Part shown: positions 16,504 to 25,286 of the stretch, in pieces
How the letters are laid out: every line of letters begins with the position of its first letter
How positions within the stretch are numbered: the first letter of the stretch is position 1
From: an uncultured bacterium
Lineage (GTDB): Bacteria; Omnitrophota; Gorgyraeia; Ghiorseimicrobiales; Ghiorseimicrobiaceae
Assembly: GCA_913009335.1 (NCBI GenBank)
Contig: CAJVXN010000008.1
Coordinates: 1-59,406 of the forward strand
Direction of reading: 5' to 3'
Length of the DNA stretch: 59,406 nt
Notes under the pieces: generated by a model
Database searches by the model: none
The model's input: the letters and a program-made list of their open reading frames with translations, nothing else
Told to the model about the DNA's origin: nothing
Position numbers and translations under genes: made by a program

Positions 16504-19500
16504 ATGGTTAAAAAAATAATAGAAATTTGTCTTAAAAATCGTTTTTTAGTTATTGCTGTTTTTTCCTTGCTTATCGTTTGGGGAATTTCTTCGATGAAAG
16601 GCGTCCCTGTTGATGCCATACCTGATATAGGGGAACTTCAGATTCTAGTTTACGCGGATTGGCCTGGGAGAAGCCCGAAGGATATAGAGGATCAGGTAAT
16701 CTATCCATTGACTACCGGGCTTATGGGTGTACCAAAGGTGAAAGTAGTACGTTCAACGAGCGCCTTTGGCTTCGGCCTGGTGAATATGATTTTTCAGGAC
16801 GGTACAGATTTTTACTGGGCAAGAACACGTGTTTTAGAAAGATTAGATTTTGCGAAGCGGGATATACCCTCCGGAGCTAGTGTTACATTAGGCCCTGATG
16901 CGACTGCTTTAGGGCAGATTTTTTGGTATACAGTGGAGAATGGATTTTATTGCGCTAAACATCCGCAGATAGCTTACGCGAAATCCGGTAAATGCCCTAA
17001 AGATGAAACACCTTTAGTCGCCTCTAAGCATGACCTGTCAAAATTGCGTTCTGTCCAGGATTGGTATGTTCGGTATCAGTTAAATGCCGTGGAGGGAGTA
17101 TCTGAGGTTGCCTCGGTTGGCGGCTACGTAAAACAATACCAGATAGATGTAGACCCGAATAAATTAATAGCCTATGATATTAAGCTGCATCAATTATTAG
17201 GCGCGGTTGAGAAATCAAATATTGATGTGGGGGCCAAAGTTTTTGAAGAGGGGGCAGTAGAGTTTGTTGTGCGGGGTATAGGCTTTATAAAAACTATCTC
17301 TGATATTGAAAATATTGTGGTTGATGCTAAAGATGGGGTTCCTGTTTATGTTAAAAATCTTGCTAATGTAAGTATTGGCCCTGAATTCCGCAGGAGCGCT
17401 TTAGATAAAGAAGGTGTTGAGGTAACAGGAGGAGTAGTCCTTATGCGCTTTGGTGAAAATCCGTTAAAAGTCATTGAGCGCGTAAAAGAAAAAATAAACG
17501 AATTATCCGTAGGCCTGCCGACAGGCGTACGCATTGTGCCTTTCTATGACAGGACAGGGCTTATTTTGCGCGCCATAGATACGTTAAGAAGCGCGTTATC
17601 GCAGGAAGTTATCATTACGGTATTTGTAATAGTGGTATTTCTTTTGCATTTTGCGGGCAGTCTAATTATAGCGTGCGTTTTACCCATAGGGGTTTTAATT
17701 GCCTTTATCTTAATGAGGCAGATGGGGGTTGACGCGAATATTATGTCTCTAGGCGGTATTGCCATTGCAATAGGCGTTATGGTTGATTCGGGATGTGTTT
17801 TGGTTGAGAATGTTTACCGGAAATTATCCGAGCATCAAAAGAATACGAATTCTGTTAAGATTGAGCCAAGCGCGCGATTGGATATCTGTATTAAAGCATC
17901 ATCTGAAGTAGGCAGACCTGTTATCTTTGCGCTTTTGACTACTATCATAGGATTTTTGCCGGTCTTTGTCTTGACCGGACAGGCGGGACGTATGTTTACT
18001 CCTTTGGCATTTACCAAGACCTTTGCCATGTTCGGGGCCGCAATTATCGCTTTAACACTTCTTCCTACGCTTTGTTATTATCTTCTGCGCGGGAAATTAA
18101 AGCCTGTTGAGGAAAATAAAACAGCTAAGATTTTACATTCTAGATATAAACCAATGCTTAACTGGGGATTAAAGAATAAAAAACCTATATTTCTGATTTC
18201 CTTAGCTGTTGTTATTTTAGGGGTGTTTCTTGGCTCAATCATGAAACAAGAATTTATGCCTCCGTTAAATGAAGGAGATCTTTTGTTTATGCCGGTTCTT
18301 TTACCCGGAGCATCACTTACTCAAGTAATGGATGTGATGCAAAAACAGGATATTATTATTAAAAATGAATTTCCCGATGAAGTAGAGTGGGTCGTAGGAA
18401 AATTAGGCAGGGCGGAAACCGCGACTGATCCCGCGCCTGTAACTATGATTGAAACCATAATACATTTAAAAGATAAAAAGTTCTGGCGGCGCGGTATGAG
18501 CCGGGAAAAACTCATAAAAGAAATACAGGATAAAACCAAGATGCCGGGAGTAAGTCCGATAATGACCCAGCCAATTAGAAATAGGATTGATATGTTAGCT
18601 ACCGGTATTCAGACGCCGGTAGGGATTAAGGTATTTGGCGCGGATTTAGAAAAGACAGTTGATATTGGAATTCAGATTGAGAATATTATAAAGGGCGTTA
18701 AAGGGGCGGTGAGCCCTTTTGCTGAGCGTTCATCCGATAGGCCTTATTTTGAAATTGATATTAATAGAGAAGAAGCGGCCCGCTACGGAGTAAAGGTAGG
18801 TGACATACAACATATAATAATGACAGCCATTGGCGGGATGAATTTAACAACTACTGTTGAGGGGAGAGAGAGATATCCCGTGAGGGTAAGATATTTAAGA
18901 GAGCTACGCGATAGCCCTGAGGCGCTTGAAAGGATATTTGTTCCTACTCCAGGTGGTGAGCATATCCCTTTGGCCCAACTCGCCGAACTTAAGAAAGTTC
19001 TGGGTCCTGCGGTTATTAATTCTGAAGATACACTTACTTATGCCAGGGTGTTTGTTAACGTAAACCAAGAAAAGGTGGGTTTGGTAGATTTTGTCAAGAA
19101 CGCGCAAGAAGCAGTTAACGCTAAAATAAAAAGCGGAGAGCTAAAACTTCCATCGGGATATTTTATCAGTTGGTCGGGGCAGTTTGAATCCGAGATGGAA
19201 TCGCGCAAGAAATTAATTCCTTCTTTGATTATTGCCTTGAGTGTAATTTTAATTATTCTCTATATGGCATTTAATAATTTCAGCTCTCTTGCTATTATTG
19301 CTACCGGACTTCCCGTATCTCTCATGGGAGGGATTTTTCTTTTATTTATTTTGGGATTTAGATTTTCAACCGCTGTCTGGGTAGGATTTATTGCCCTTTT
19401 TGGAGTAGCTACGGATAATGCGGTCGTGCTTCTATCAACCCTTGATGATTTGTTCAAGAAAAAGGTTCCTAAGACAATTGATGAAATACGCGCAACGGTT

Positions 19501-19728
19501 ATTGAGGGGGGGATTTTAAGGGTAAGGCCTGCAATGATGACGACAGTGACTACAATTATCGCTCTTATGCCGGTAATGTTATCCACGGGTACAGGTTCTG
19601 AAATTATGAAGCCTATGGCAGCTCCTACTGTGGGAGGTTTGATAACTGCTACGCTTTCTAATTTAATATTGGTTCCGGTCTTATATTCCTGGATAAAAGA
19701 AAGACAACTTAATAAAACTACTAGTTAA
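16504..19728 (+). CDS. CusA/CzcA-family heavy-metal efflux RND pump
   Basis: A 1074-residue inner-membrane proton-driven metal exporter with 12 transmembrane helices. It has the usual start (KIIEICLKNRFLVIAVFSLL), the GVPVDAIPDI motif, VDSGCVLVENVYRKL in TM4 and the Met-containing periplasmic clefts. In the first periplasmic domain (about residues 140-180) it carries an inserted segment, FYCAKHPQIAYAKSGKCPKD, that resembles the heavy-metal-binding modules of the adaptor. It lies three bases after the adaptor gene. Substrates are likely monovalent Cu/Ag or divalent Zn/Co/Cd/Pb. Confidence 0.95.
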   Translation: MVKKIIEICLKNRFLVIAVFSLLIVWGISSMKGVPVDAIPDIGELQILVYADWPGRSPKDIEDQVIYPLTTGLMGVPKVKVVRSTSAFGFGLVNMIFQDGTDFYWARTRVLERLDFAKRDIPSGASVTLGPDATALGQIFWYTVENGFYCAKHPQIAYAKSGKCPKDETPLVASKHDLSKLRSVQDWYVRYQLNAVEGVSEVASVGGYVKQYQIDVDPNKLIAYDIKLHQLLGAVEKSNIDVGAKVFEEGAVEFVVRGIGFIKTISDIENIVVDAKDGVPVYVKNLANVSIGPEFRRSALDKEGVEVTGGVVLMRFGENPLKVIERVKEKINELSVGLPTGVRIVPFYDRTGLILRAIDTLRSALSQEVIITVFVIVVFLLHFAGSLIIACVLPIGVLIAFILMRQMGVDANIMSLGGIAIAIGVMVDSGCVLVENVYRKLSEHQKNTNSVKIEPSARLDICIKASSEVGRPVIFALLTTIIGFLPVFVLTGQAGRMFTPLAFTKTFAMFGAAIIALTLLPTLCYYLLRGKLKPVEENKTAKILHSRYKPMLNWGLKNKKPIFLISLAVVILGVFLGSIMKQEFMPPLNEGDLLFMPVLLPGASLTQVMDVMQKQDIIIKNEFPDEVEWVVGKLGRAETATDPAPVTMIETIIHLKDKKFWRRGMSREKLIKEIQDKTKMPGVSPIMTQPIRNRIDMLATGIQTPVGIKVFGADLEKTVDIGIQIENIIKGVKGAVSPFAERSSDRPYFEIDINREEAARYGVKVGDIQHIIMTAIGGMNLTTTVEGRERYPVRVRYLRELRDSPEALERIFVPTPGGEHIPLAQLAELKKVLGPAVINSEDTLTYARVFVNVNQEKVGLVDFVKNAQEAVNAKIKSGELKLPSGYFISWSGQFESEMESRKKLIPSLIIALSVILIILYMAFNNFSSLAIIATGLPVSLMGGIFLLFILGFRFSTAVWVGFIALFGVATDNAVVLLSTLDDLFKKKVPKTIDEIRATVIEGGILRVRPAMMTTVTTIIALMPVMLSTGTGSEIMKPMAAPTVGGLITATLSNLILVPVLYSWIKERQLNKTTS

Positions 19729-19731
19729 GTT

Positions 19732-20910
19732 ATGCAAATTGATACTTTGTATGTTCATCCGACTGTTACCAAAGATGATTATATAATACCTATGGGTGTT
19801 ATAGGCTTAATGAATTCATTAAATCTAAATATTAAAGGAATTTATGATTATGAATTATCAAAAGAATTATTATTATCCACTAAGATTGTGGCAATGGATC
19901 TACATGGGTATTTCCATTTGAAAAAAATTGAAGAGTTAGCCAGTAAGATTAAATCCATTAATAAAAAAATAAAAATAATCATAGGGGGATATACGGCTAC
20001 AATTCTCTCGAGTGTAATTATAGGAATATTTGATATCGATTATATTGTAGTTGGAGATTCGGAAAGACCTTTCAAGGAGCTTGTTCATAATTTATTATTT
20101 AATAGGCCGATAGATAAGATTCCCAATATTATCTCCCGTAGAATTAAAACTCAGCATTCTTATTCAACAACTAAGGATGAATTTAATTCAATCGATAGTT
20201 TGTCTTTAGATTGGTTTCCGAGTTATAAAAATAGTATTAAAATCAATAATCCTCATTTCATTCCTACGCTACGAGGATGTCTTTATGATTGTGCATGGTG
20301 TTATGGTGGCAAGAATAACCAGCTAGAAATATGTAGAAGAAAGCAGCTTTTAATACGGGATCCCGAATTTATTGTAAATGATATATTAAAGTGTGAAGAG
20401 GATGGGAAAATCCAAGAAATCTTTATAATGGGGGATTTTTTTGATTTACAGCGATTTAATAAAATAGATTTCAGTTATATTAAAAAAATATTTTCTAGAA
20501 AATATAACCTACATTTTTATTATGAGTTTTATAACTTGCCTTCTATTAAAGAGTTGCGCATGGTAATTAGTTGCTTTAAAAAGTGCACATTAGGAATTAG
20601 CTTTTTTAAAAATCATGGTCAAAGTTTTCATCTAAATGATATGGAGAAGATTAAAAAAATTGTCGAATTTGTTCAAAAAATGGAAAATGCGAAGCTTATA
20701 ATTCTTGGTGATATGCGTATGCAGCCAATAAAAGACTATGGTAAGTTTTTTATAAATCGATATCGGAATGTAGAGGTAAAAAATGATTGTTTGTGGAGAA
20801 TGCCTGTGCCACAATATTGTTCTGTTAAAAATAAAAAAGATAATCAGAATCAATTTAAAGTCTTTTATAACATGTCTAAGGTGTGGAAGCTCGAATACGG
20901 TTTAGATTGA
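19732..20910 (+). CDS. B12-binding-domain radical SAM protein, possible peptide maturase
   Basis: A 392-residue protein. The N-terminal third (about 1-130) looks like a cobalamin-binding Rossmann domain, with VAMDLHGYFH, IIIGGYTAT and DYIVVGDSERPFKEL. The radical SAM domain begins near residue 175 with RGCLYDCAWC, the C-x3-C-x2-C cluster motif. The C-terminal part has CLWRMPVPQYC, which could bind an extra cluster. Base composition is markedly more AT-rich than the flanking operons, suggesting transfer. No good Shine-Dalgarno precedes ATG 19732. A 21-codon ORF with a strong ribosome site follows 15 bases after the stop, so it may be a RiPP-type maturase; this is inference. Confidence 0.75.
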   Translation: MQIDTLYVHPTVTKDDYIIPMGVIGLMNSLNLNIKGIYDYELSKELLLSTKIVAMDLHGYFHLKKIEELASKIKSINKKIKIIIGGYTATILSSVIIGIFDIDYIVVGDSERPFKELVHNLLFNRPIDKIPNIISRRIKTQHSYSTTKDEFNSIDSLSLDWFPSYKNSIKINNPHFIPTLRGCLYDCAWCYGGKNNQLEICRRKQLLIRDPEFIVNDILKCEEDGKIQEIFIMGDFFDLQRFNKIDFSYIKKIFSRKYNLHFYYEFYNLPSIKELRMVISCFKKCTLGISFFKNHGQSFHLNDMEKIKKIVEFVQKMENAKLIILGDMRMQPIKDYGKFFINRYRNVEVKNDCLWRMPVPQYCSVKNKKDNQNQFKVFYNMSKVWKLEYGLD

Positions 20911-20925
20911 AGAAAGGAGGGTAAT

Positions 20926-20991
20926 ATGCATATTACAATTAAATATATGCTGCGTCCTATCGCACACTGTAAAGAAGGTTGCAGTATGTAG
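20926..20991 (+). CDS. 21-residue peptide downstream of the radical SAM gene (candidate precursor peptide)
   Basis: ATG 20926 to TAG 20989-20991, preceded by AAAGGAGGG with a five-base spacing, the strongest ribosome-binding site in this stretch. The peptide begins MHITIKYML and ends RPIAHCKEGCSM, with two cysteines in a C-x3-C arrangement near the C-terminus. The short basic or hydrophobic leader followed by a compact Cys/Gly core, next to a radical SAM enzyme, is the general layout of ribosomally made modified peptides. It could instead be a fortuitous ORF or a regulatory leader peptide for the larE gene. I recognise no known precursor family. Confidence 0.5.
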   Translation: MHITIKYMLRPIAHCKEGCSM

Positions 20992-21074
20992 TCCTGGGTA
21001 CGACACTAAACTGCCCCATTAAAAATATCAATAGTTAATAAGATAGATAGCCTAAGTGTTTATTGTCAAATACT

Positions 21075-21893
21075 ATGAATTATCAGCTTAAAAATAAATT
21101 AGAGAACTTAAAAAAAATAATTCTTAATATGCAATCGGTATTGGTTGCTTATTCCGGGGGAGTGGATAGTTCTTTACTGCTTAAAATCGCTAAGGATATT
21201 TTAGGAGATAATGTTCTGGCTGTGATTGCCGAATCTTCTACTTATACAAAATCTGAGAAAGAAACCGCAAAGAATTTTGCAAAGCAGCATAGGGTAAAAT
21301 ACCTTAGGATTAAAACAAATGAATTGAGTAATCCTAAGTTTTCAAAAAATCCTCAAAACCGCTGCTATTATTGTAAGGATGAACTTTTTTCCAAATTAAC
21401 CCGTATTGCCAGACAGCATAATTTAAAATATGTTGTTGATGGTTCAAATTTTGATGACCGGCTGGACTATCGTCCGGGAAGCAAGGCCAGGGATAAATAT
21501 AAGGTACGCTCTCCGTTATTTGAGGCAAAGCTGACCAAGAAAGAAATAAGACAAATTTCTAAAGAATTATGTTTATCTAGTTGGGGCCTGCCGTCTTTAG
21601 CTTGTCTCGCATCGCGTTTCCCGTATGATTTACGCATTACAAATGATGCGCTTAAACGCGTTGATAAAGCTGAGACTTTTCTAAGGGGGTTAGGTTTTTC
21701 GCAGGTAAGGGTAAGGCACTATGATAGTCTCGCGCGTATTGAAGTGCCTCAGAAAGAAATTAATCGCTTAATCAAGTTGGATAATATAAAAATTGTTAAC
21801 AAATTGAAGAAATTAGGATATAATTATATCACTTTTGATCTTGAAGGTTATAGGTTAGGAAGTATGAATGAGGCTATAATTGTTGAGGTCTGA
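21075..21893 (+). CDS. larE: LarE-type ATP-dependent sacrificial sulfur transferase
   Basis: A PP-loop enzyme of 272 residues from ATG 21075 (a TTG at 21063 is possible). The N-terminal PP-loop SGGVDSSLLL is followed by NRCYYCKDELFSKL and, near residue 180, PSLACLASRFPYDLRIT, whose Cys aligns with the sacrificial cysteine of LarE in nickel-pincer cofactor synthesis. LarE AMPylates its substrate and donates sulfur. No larB or larC is in the window, so the protein may work with unlinked partners or on another substrate. A cysteine desulfurase follows. The stop codon lies inside palindrome family copy 2. Confidence 0.85.
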   Translation: MNYQLKNKLENLKKIILNMQSVLVAYSGGVDSSLLLKIAKDILGDNVLAVIAESSTYTKSEKETAKNFAKQHRVKYLRIKTNELSNPKFSKNPQNRCYYCKDELFSKLTRIARQHNLKYVVDGSNFDDRLDYRPGSKARDKYKVRSPLFEAKLTKKEIRQISKELCLSSWGLPSLACLASRFPYDLRITNDALKRVDKAETFLRGLGFSQVRVRHYDSLARIEVPQKEINRLIKLDNIKIVNKLKKLGYNYITFDLEGYRLGSMNEAIIVEV

Positions 21894-21900
21894 CCTCAAC
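21882..21900. repeat. Palindrome family GTTGAGGTYTRRCCTCAAC, copy 2
   Basis: GTTGAGGTCTGACCTCAAC is a perfect 9-bp palindrome around a single T. It overlaps the last three codons and the stop of larE. The flanks TT on the left and AGAG on the right are shared with copy 4 at 57035. Confidence 0.7.
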
Positions 21901-21916
21901 AGAGTAAGGAATGGTT

Positions 21917-23080
21917 ATGAAAAGAATATATTTAGATTATGCCGCCACTACACCTACTGATTCTGAAGTAGTTGAAGCGATGAAGCCTTTTTTTACCGAT
22001 ATCTTCGGTAACCCTTCCAGTATACATGGCTTTGGCCAGGAGGCAAGACGCGCAATGGAGGATGCGAGAGAGAAGCTCGCATTATTTTTGGGAGCAAAAA
22101 CTGATGAGATTGTTTTTACTTCCGGAGGGACAGAGGCTGATAATGCGGCAATCTTTGGGGTAGCTGATAAGCTATCCCATAAAGGTAAACATATTATTAC
22201 ATCCAGCATTGAACATCATGCTGTACTTGAGGCTTGTAAATTCTTAGAAAAACACGGATATAAGATTACTTATTTACCCGTAGACAAGACAGGGTTAGTT
22301 GATCCTGTTGACGTAAAAAAAGCAATATCCAAGGATACTATTCTTATTACCGTCATGCATGCTAATAATGAAATTGGTACAATTGAGCCGATCGAAGAGA
22401 TTTCAAAGATAGCTTGCGAGTGCGGTGTTTATATGCATTCGGATGCTGTTCAGACTGTGGGGCATATTCCAGTAAAAGTTAATGAGCTGGGTGTTAACTT
22501 ATTATCACTTTCTGCGCATAAATTTTATGGGCCCAAGGGTGTGGGGGCTATTTATATTCGTAAAGGCACAAAGGTTTCGCCTTATCTTTACGGTGGAGAT
22601 CAGGAACGCGGCAGGCGCGCCTCTACTTCGAATGTTTCCGGTATTGTCGGTTTAGGAAAAGCAATAGAGTTAGCCGGTAATCGTATGGATAAGGAAGCTA
22701 AGTTTCAGTCGTCTCTTCGGGATAGGTTGATAAAAGAGATTCCCGAAATAATAGATGATTCTTATTTAAACGGCCATTCCGCGAGCAGGCTCCCGAATAA
22801 TGTTAACTTCACGTTTGCTTTTATTGAAGGTGAATCTATTCTTTTAAACCTTGATATGATGGGCATTGCCGCATCTACGGGTTCGGCATGCACCTCAAGC
22901 TTGCTTGAGCCGTCACATGTTTTATTGGCTATAGGCCTGCCTCATGAATTAGCTCACGGCTCATTACGCGTAACTTTTGGCAGATGGACAAAAGAGAAGC
23001 ACATTGATTATTTAATCGAGCATTTGCCGAAAATCGTGGATAAACTGCGCCGCATGTCTCCTCTCTACGAAGGAAAATAA
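21917..23080 (+). CDS. Cysteine desulfurase (NifS/IscS family)
   Basis: A 387-residue PLP enzyme that removes sulfur from cysteine and passes it on as persulfide. It has YLDYAATTPTD at the N-terminus, TSGGTEADNAAI, the PLP lysine in SAHKFYGPKG and the catalytic Cys in GSACTSSLLEPSHVL. ATG 21917 was preferred over 21911 because AAGGA at 21906-21910 is only correctly spaced for the later start. Its position between larE and mnmA, both sulfur users, supports a role as their donor. No iscU, sufE or Fe-S scaffold gene is adjacent. Confidence 0.93.
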   Translation: MKRIYLDYAATTPTDSEVVEAMKPFFTDIFGNPSSIHGFGQEARRAMEDAREKLALFLGAKTDEIVFTSGGTEADNAAIFGVADKLSHKGKHIITSSIEHHAVLEACKFLEKHGYKITYLPVDKTGLVDPVDVKKAISKDTILITVMHANNEIGTIEPIEEISKIACECGVYMHSDAVQTVGHIPVKVNELGVNLLSLSAHKFYGPKGVGAIYIRKGTKVSPYLYGGDQERGRRASTSNVSGIVGLGKAIELAGNRMDKEAKFQSSLRDRLIKEIPEIIDDSYLNGHSASRLPNNVNFTFAFIEGESILLNLDMMGIAASTGSACTSSLLEPSHVLLAIGLPHELAHGSLRVTFGRWTKEKHIDYLIEHLPKIVDKLRRMSPLYEGK

Positions 23081-23084
23081 TAAA

Positions 23085-24044
23085 ATGGTAAAAAAAGTTT
23101 TACTGTTTCTTAAATCGTATAATGGTTTTGTCTCTGGTGAAGACATAAGTAAGAGTCTGTCAATTTCAAGAAGCGCGGTTTGGAAGCATATAGCAAATTT
23201 ACGCAATACAGGTTATGTTATTGAAGCAGTGCCTCATTTAGGTTATAGGCTTTTATCTATCCCTGATAAATTATTGCCTGAAGAAATATCTTATCATCTT
23301 AAGACGAAGATTATCGGGAAAAAGATTTTTTATTATAAAACAGTAAATTCGACTATGGATATTTCCTTTGATTTAGGTGTAAAAGGTTATCCCGAAGGTA
23401 CGGTGGTATTCGCAGAGCAGCAGACAAAAGGCAGGGGAAGGTTGGGAAGAGAATGGTTTTCTCCGAAAGCCAAAGGAATTTATTTATCCTTCTTGCTTAG
23501 GCCGCAATTTTTGCCTCAGGAGTCTCCCAAGCTTACGCTGATGGCAGCAGTAAGCATTAATGAGGCAATAAAAAAAATAACAGGGATATCATCTCTGATA
23601 AAGTGGCCAAATGATATAATAATTAACTCCAAAAAAGTTGCCGGGATATTAACAGAACTGGACGCGGAAACTGATAGGATAAAGTTTGTTAATATAGGAA
23701 TAGGTATTAATGTAAATTCTCCTAAGAGCCTTCTTTTTAAAGGTAGTACGTCTTTAAGGGCAGAAATAAACAAGGAAGTTTCCCGGATAGAATTGGCAAA
23801 GGAAATCTTACGTTCAATTGAGGAAAACTATTTTATTTTAAAGAAAGACGGTTTTGCTTTGATACGAAAGAAATGGAAAGCGCAATCTCTTGTTTTGGGA
23901 AAACGTATAAATGTATATTATAACAATAGATTTATAGAGGGTGAGGCAAAAGATATTGACATGGAAGGTGTGCTTTTGATAAGGCAAGATAACGGTTTCA
24001 TCAATAAGGTTTTATCCGGAGACGTAATTAGTCTTGAAAAATGA
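23085..24044 (+). CDS. birA: Bifunctional biotin-protein ligase / biotin operon repressor
   Basis: A 319-residue protein with an N-terminal winged helix (about 1-60: GEDISKSLSISRSAVWKHIA), a central biotin ligase domain (QQTKGRGRLGREWFSPKAKG as the biotinyl-AMP loop, SLIKWPNDI and KKVAGILTE) and a C-terminal SH3-like domain. It activates biotin and attaches it to acceptor carboxylases, and through the HTH it probably represses biotin genes. It starts four bases after the desulfurase stop. Confidence 0.95.
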   Translation: MVKKVLLFLKSYNGFVSGEDISKSLSISRSAVWKHIANLRNTGYVIEAVPHLGYRLLSIPDKLLPEEISYHLKTKIIGKKIFYYKTVNSTMDISFDLGVKGYPEGTVVFAEQQTKGRGRLGREWFSPKAKGIYLSFLLRPQFLPQESPKLTLMAAVSINEAIKKITGISSLIKWPNDIIINSKKVAGILTELDAETDRIKFVNIGIGINVNSPKSLLFKGSTSLRAEINKEVSRIELAKEILRSIEENYFILKKDGFALIRKKWKAQSLVLGKRINVYYNNRFIEGEAKDIDMEGVLLIRQDNGFINKVLSGDVISLEK

Positions 24045-24080
24045 ATGAAAAACTAACAGCATTTAATCTAGAGGGATAGA

Positions 24081-24105
24081 CTTTCGTAATATCTTTTAAC
24101 GAAAG
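24081..24105 (+). other. Small hairpin upstream of mnmA
   Basis: CTTTCGT at 24081-24087 and ACGAAAG at 24099-24105 form a 7-bp stem with an 11-base loop in the 77-base gap between birA and mnmA. Its role is unknown. Confidence 0.35.
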
Positions 24106-24121
24106 GGCTGAATTTCTAAGC

Positions 24122-25234
24122 ATGAAAAAAACAAAGCGGGTAATGATAGCTATGTCAGGGGGGGTAGATTCGGCGGTAACAGCTGCCCTTTTAAAGAAAA
24201 AAGGGTATGAAGTTATCGGCGCCACAATGTGTTTTAACCTAGGTGAAGGAGATGTAGGGTTAAAAAGTAGAAAAAGTCCATCCTGTTGCGATTTATCGGG
24301 TATTGAAGACGCAAGGAAAATAGCTAATATTCTCGGTATCAAGCATTATGTTTTAAATTTTGGTAAGATTTTAAAAGAGCGCGTAATTAATAATTTTATC
24401 GCAGAGTATTTATCCGGCAGGACCCCTAATCCCTGTATCCGCTGCAACCAATTTCTGAAATTTGAGAGCCTTTTTAAGAAAGCAAAAGAACTTTCATGCG
24501 ATTATCTTGCCACGGGGCATTATGCGAAAGTAACCAAGAGCCGTATTAGGAAAAAATATTTTCTAAAAAAAGGTAAAGATAATAATAAGGACCAATCTTA
24601 TTTCCTTTACTCAATAAGGAAAGAGATCCTTCCTTTTTTACTTTTTCCCTTAGGTAACTATACAAAGAGTGAGGTTCGTTTAATGGCCAGGAATTTTAAG
24701 CTTCCTGTATCGGATAAACCCGGGAGTCAGGATATATGCTTTGTGCCGGATGGAGATTATCGCGAGTATCTTTTACGTAACGCAGGCGTGAAGATATTAC
24801 CCGGGCCCATTGTTCATATAGACGGCAGAAAGCTGGGAGAGCATAAAGGCATACCTTTTTATACTATCGGACAGAGAAAGGCCCTGGTAGGAGGCAAGGG
24901 TGAGCCGCTTTACGTAGTAAAAATCGATAACTCAAAGAATACTATTGTTTTAGGAGAGAGGAAACATACATATTCTCAAGGACTTATCGCAGAAAGCCTA
25001 AATTTCTTAAGTATTCCCTTTCTTAAAAAAACAATTGCCATAAAGGCAAAAATTAGGTATAATCATCGGGCAATCAAATCCCGCCTGATTCCCATTAAGA
25101 AGGGTAGCGTAAGAGTGGAATTTAATAAGCCTGCTAAGGCAGTAACTCCGGGACAATCCGTTGTTTTTTATTCTAAAGATGTAGTGCTCGGCGGAGGGAT
25201 AATTGTTGAGTCTTTGTCAGCTATAAAAGGTTAA
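24122..25234 (+). CDS. mnmA: tRNA 2-thiouridine synthetase MnmA
   Basis: A 370-residue PP-loop enzyme that thiolates U34 of tRNA Glu, Gln and Lys. It shows SGGVDSAVTAALL, the catalytic Cys pair in TPNPCIRCNQFLKF and QDICFVPDGDY, and the KDQSYFL and DGRKLGEHKGIPFYTIGQRK segments of the tRNA-binding domain. Length is normal. The upstream desulfurase and larE make this a small sulfur-trafficking neighbourhood. Confidence 0.95.
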   Translation: MKKTKRVMIAMSGGVDSAVTAALLKKKGYEVIGATMCFNLGEGDVGLKSRKSPSCCDLSGIEDARKIANILGIKHYVLNFGKILKERVINNFIAEYLSGRTPNPCIRCNQFLKFESLFKKAKELSCDYLATGHYAKVTKSRIRKKYFLKKGKDNNKDQSYFLYSIRKEILPFLLFPLGNYTKSEVRLMARNFKLPVSDKPGSQDICFVPDGDYREYLLRNAGVKILPGPIVHIDGRKLGEHKGIPFYTIGQRKALVGGKGEPLYVVKIDNSKNTIVLGERKHTYSQGLIAESLNFLSIPFLKKTIAIKAKIRYNHRAIKSRLIPIKKGSVRVEFNKPAKAVTPGQSVVFYSKDVVLGGGIIVESLSAIKG

Positions 25235-25286
25235 GGTTTTCTGGTAAATAGCTTCAATATGCATAGAAGTTGATTTTAAGTGAGTC

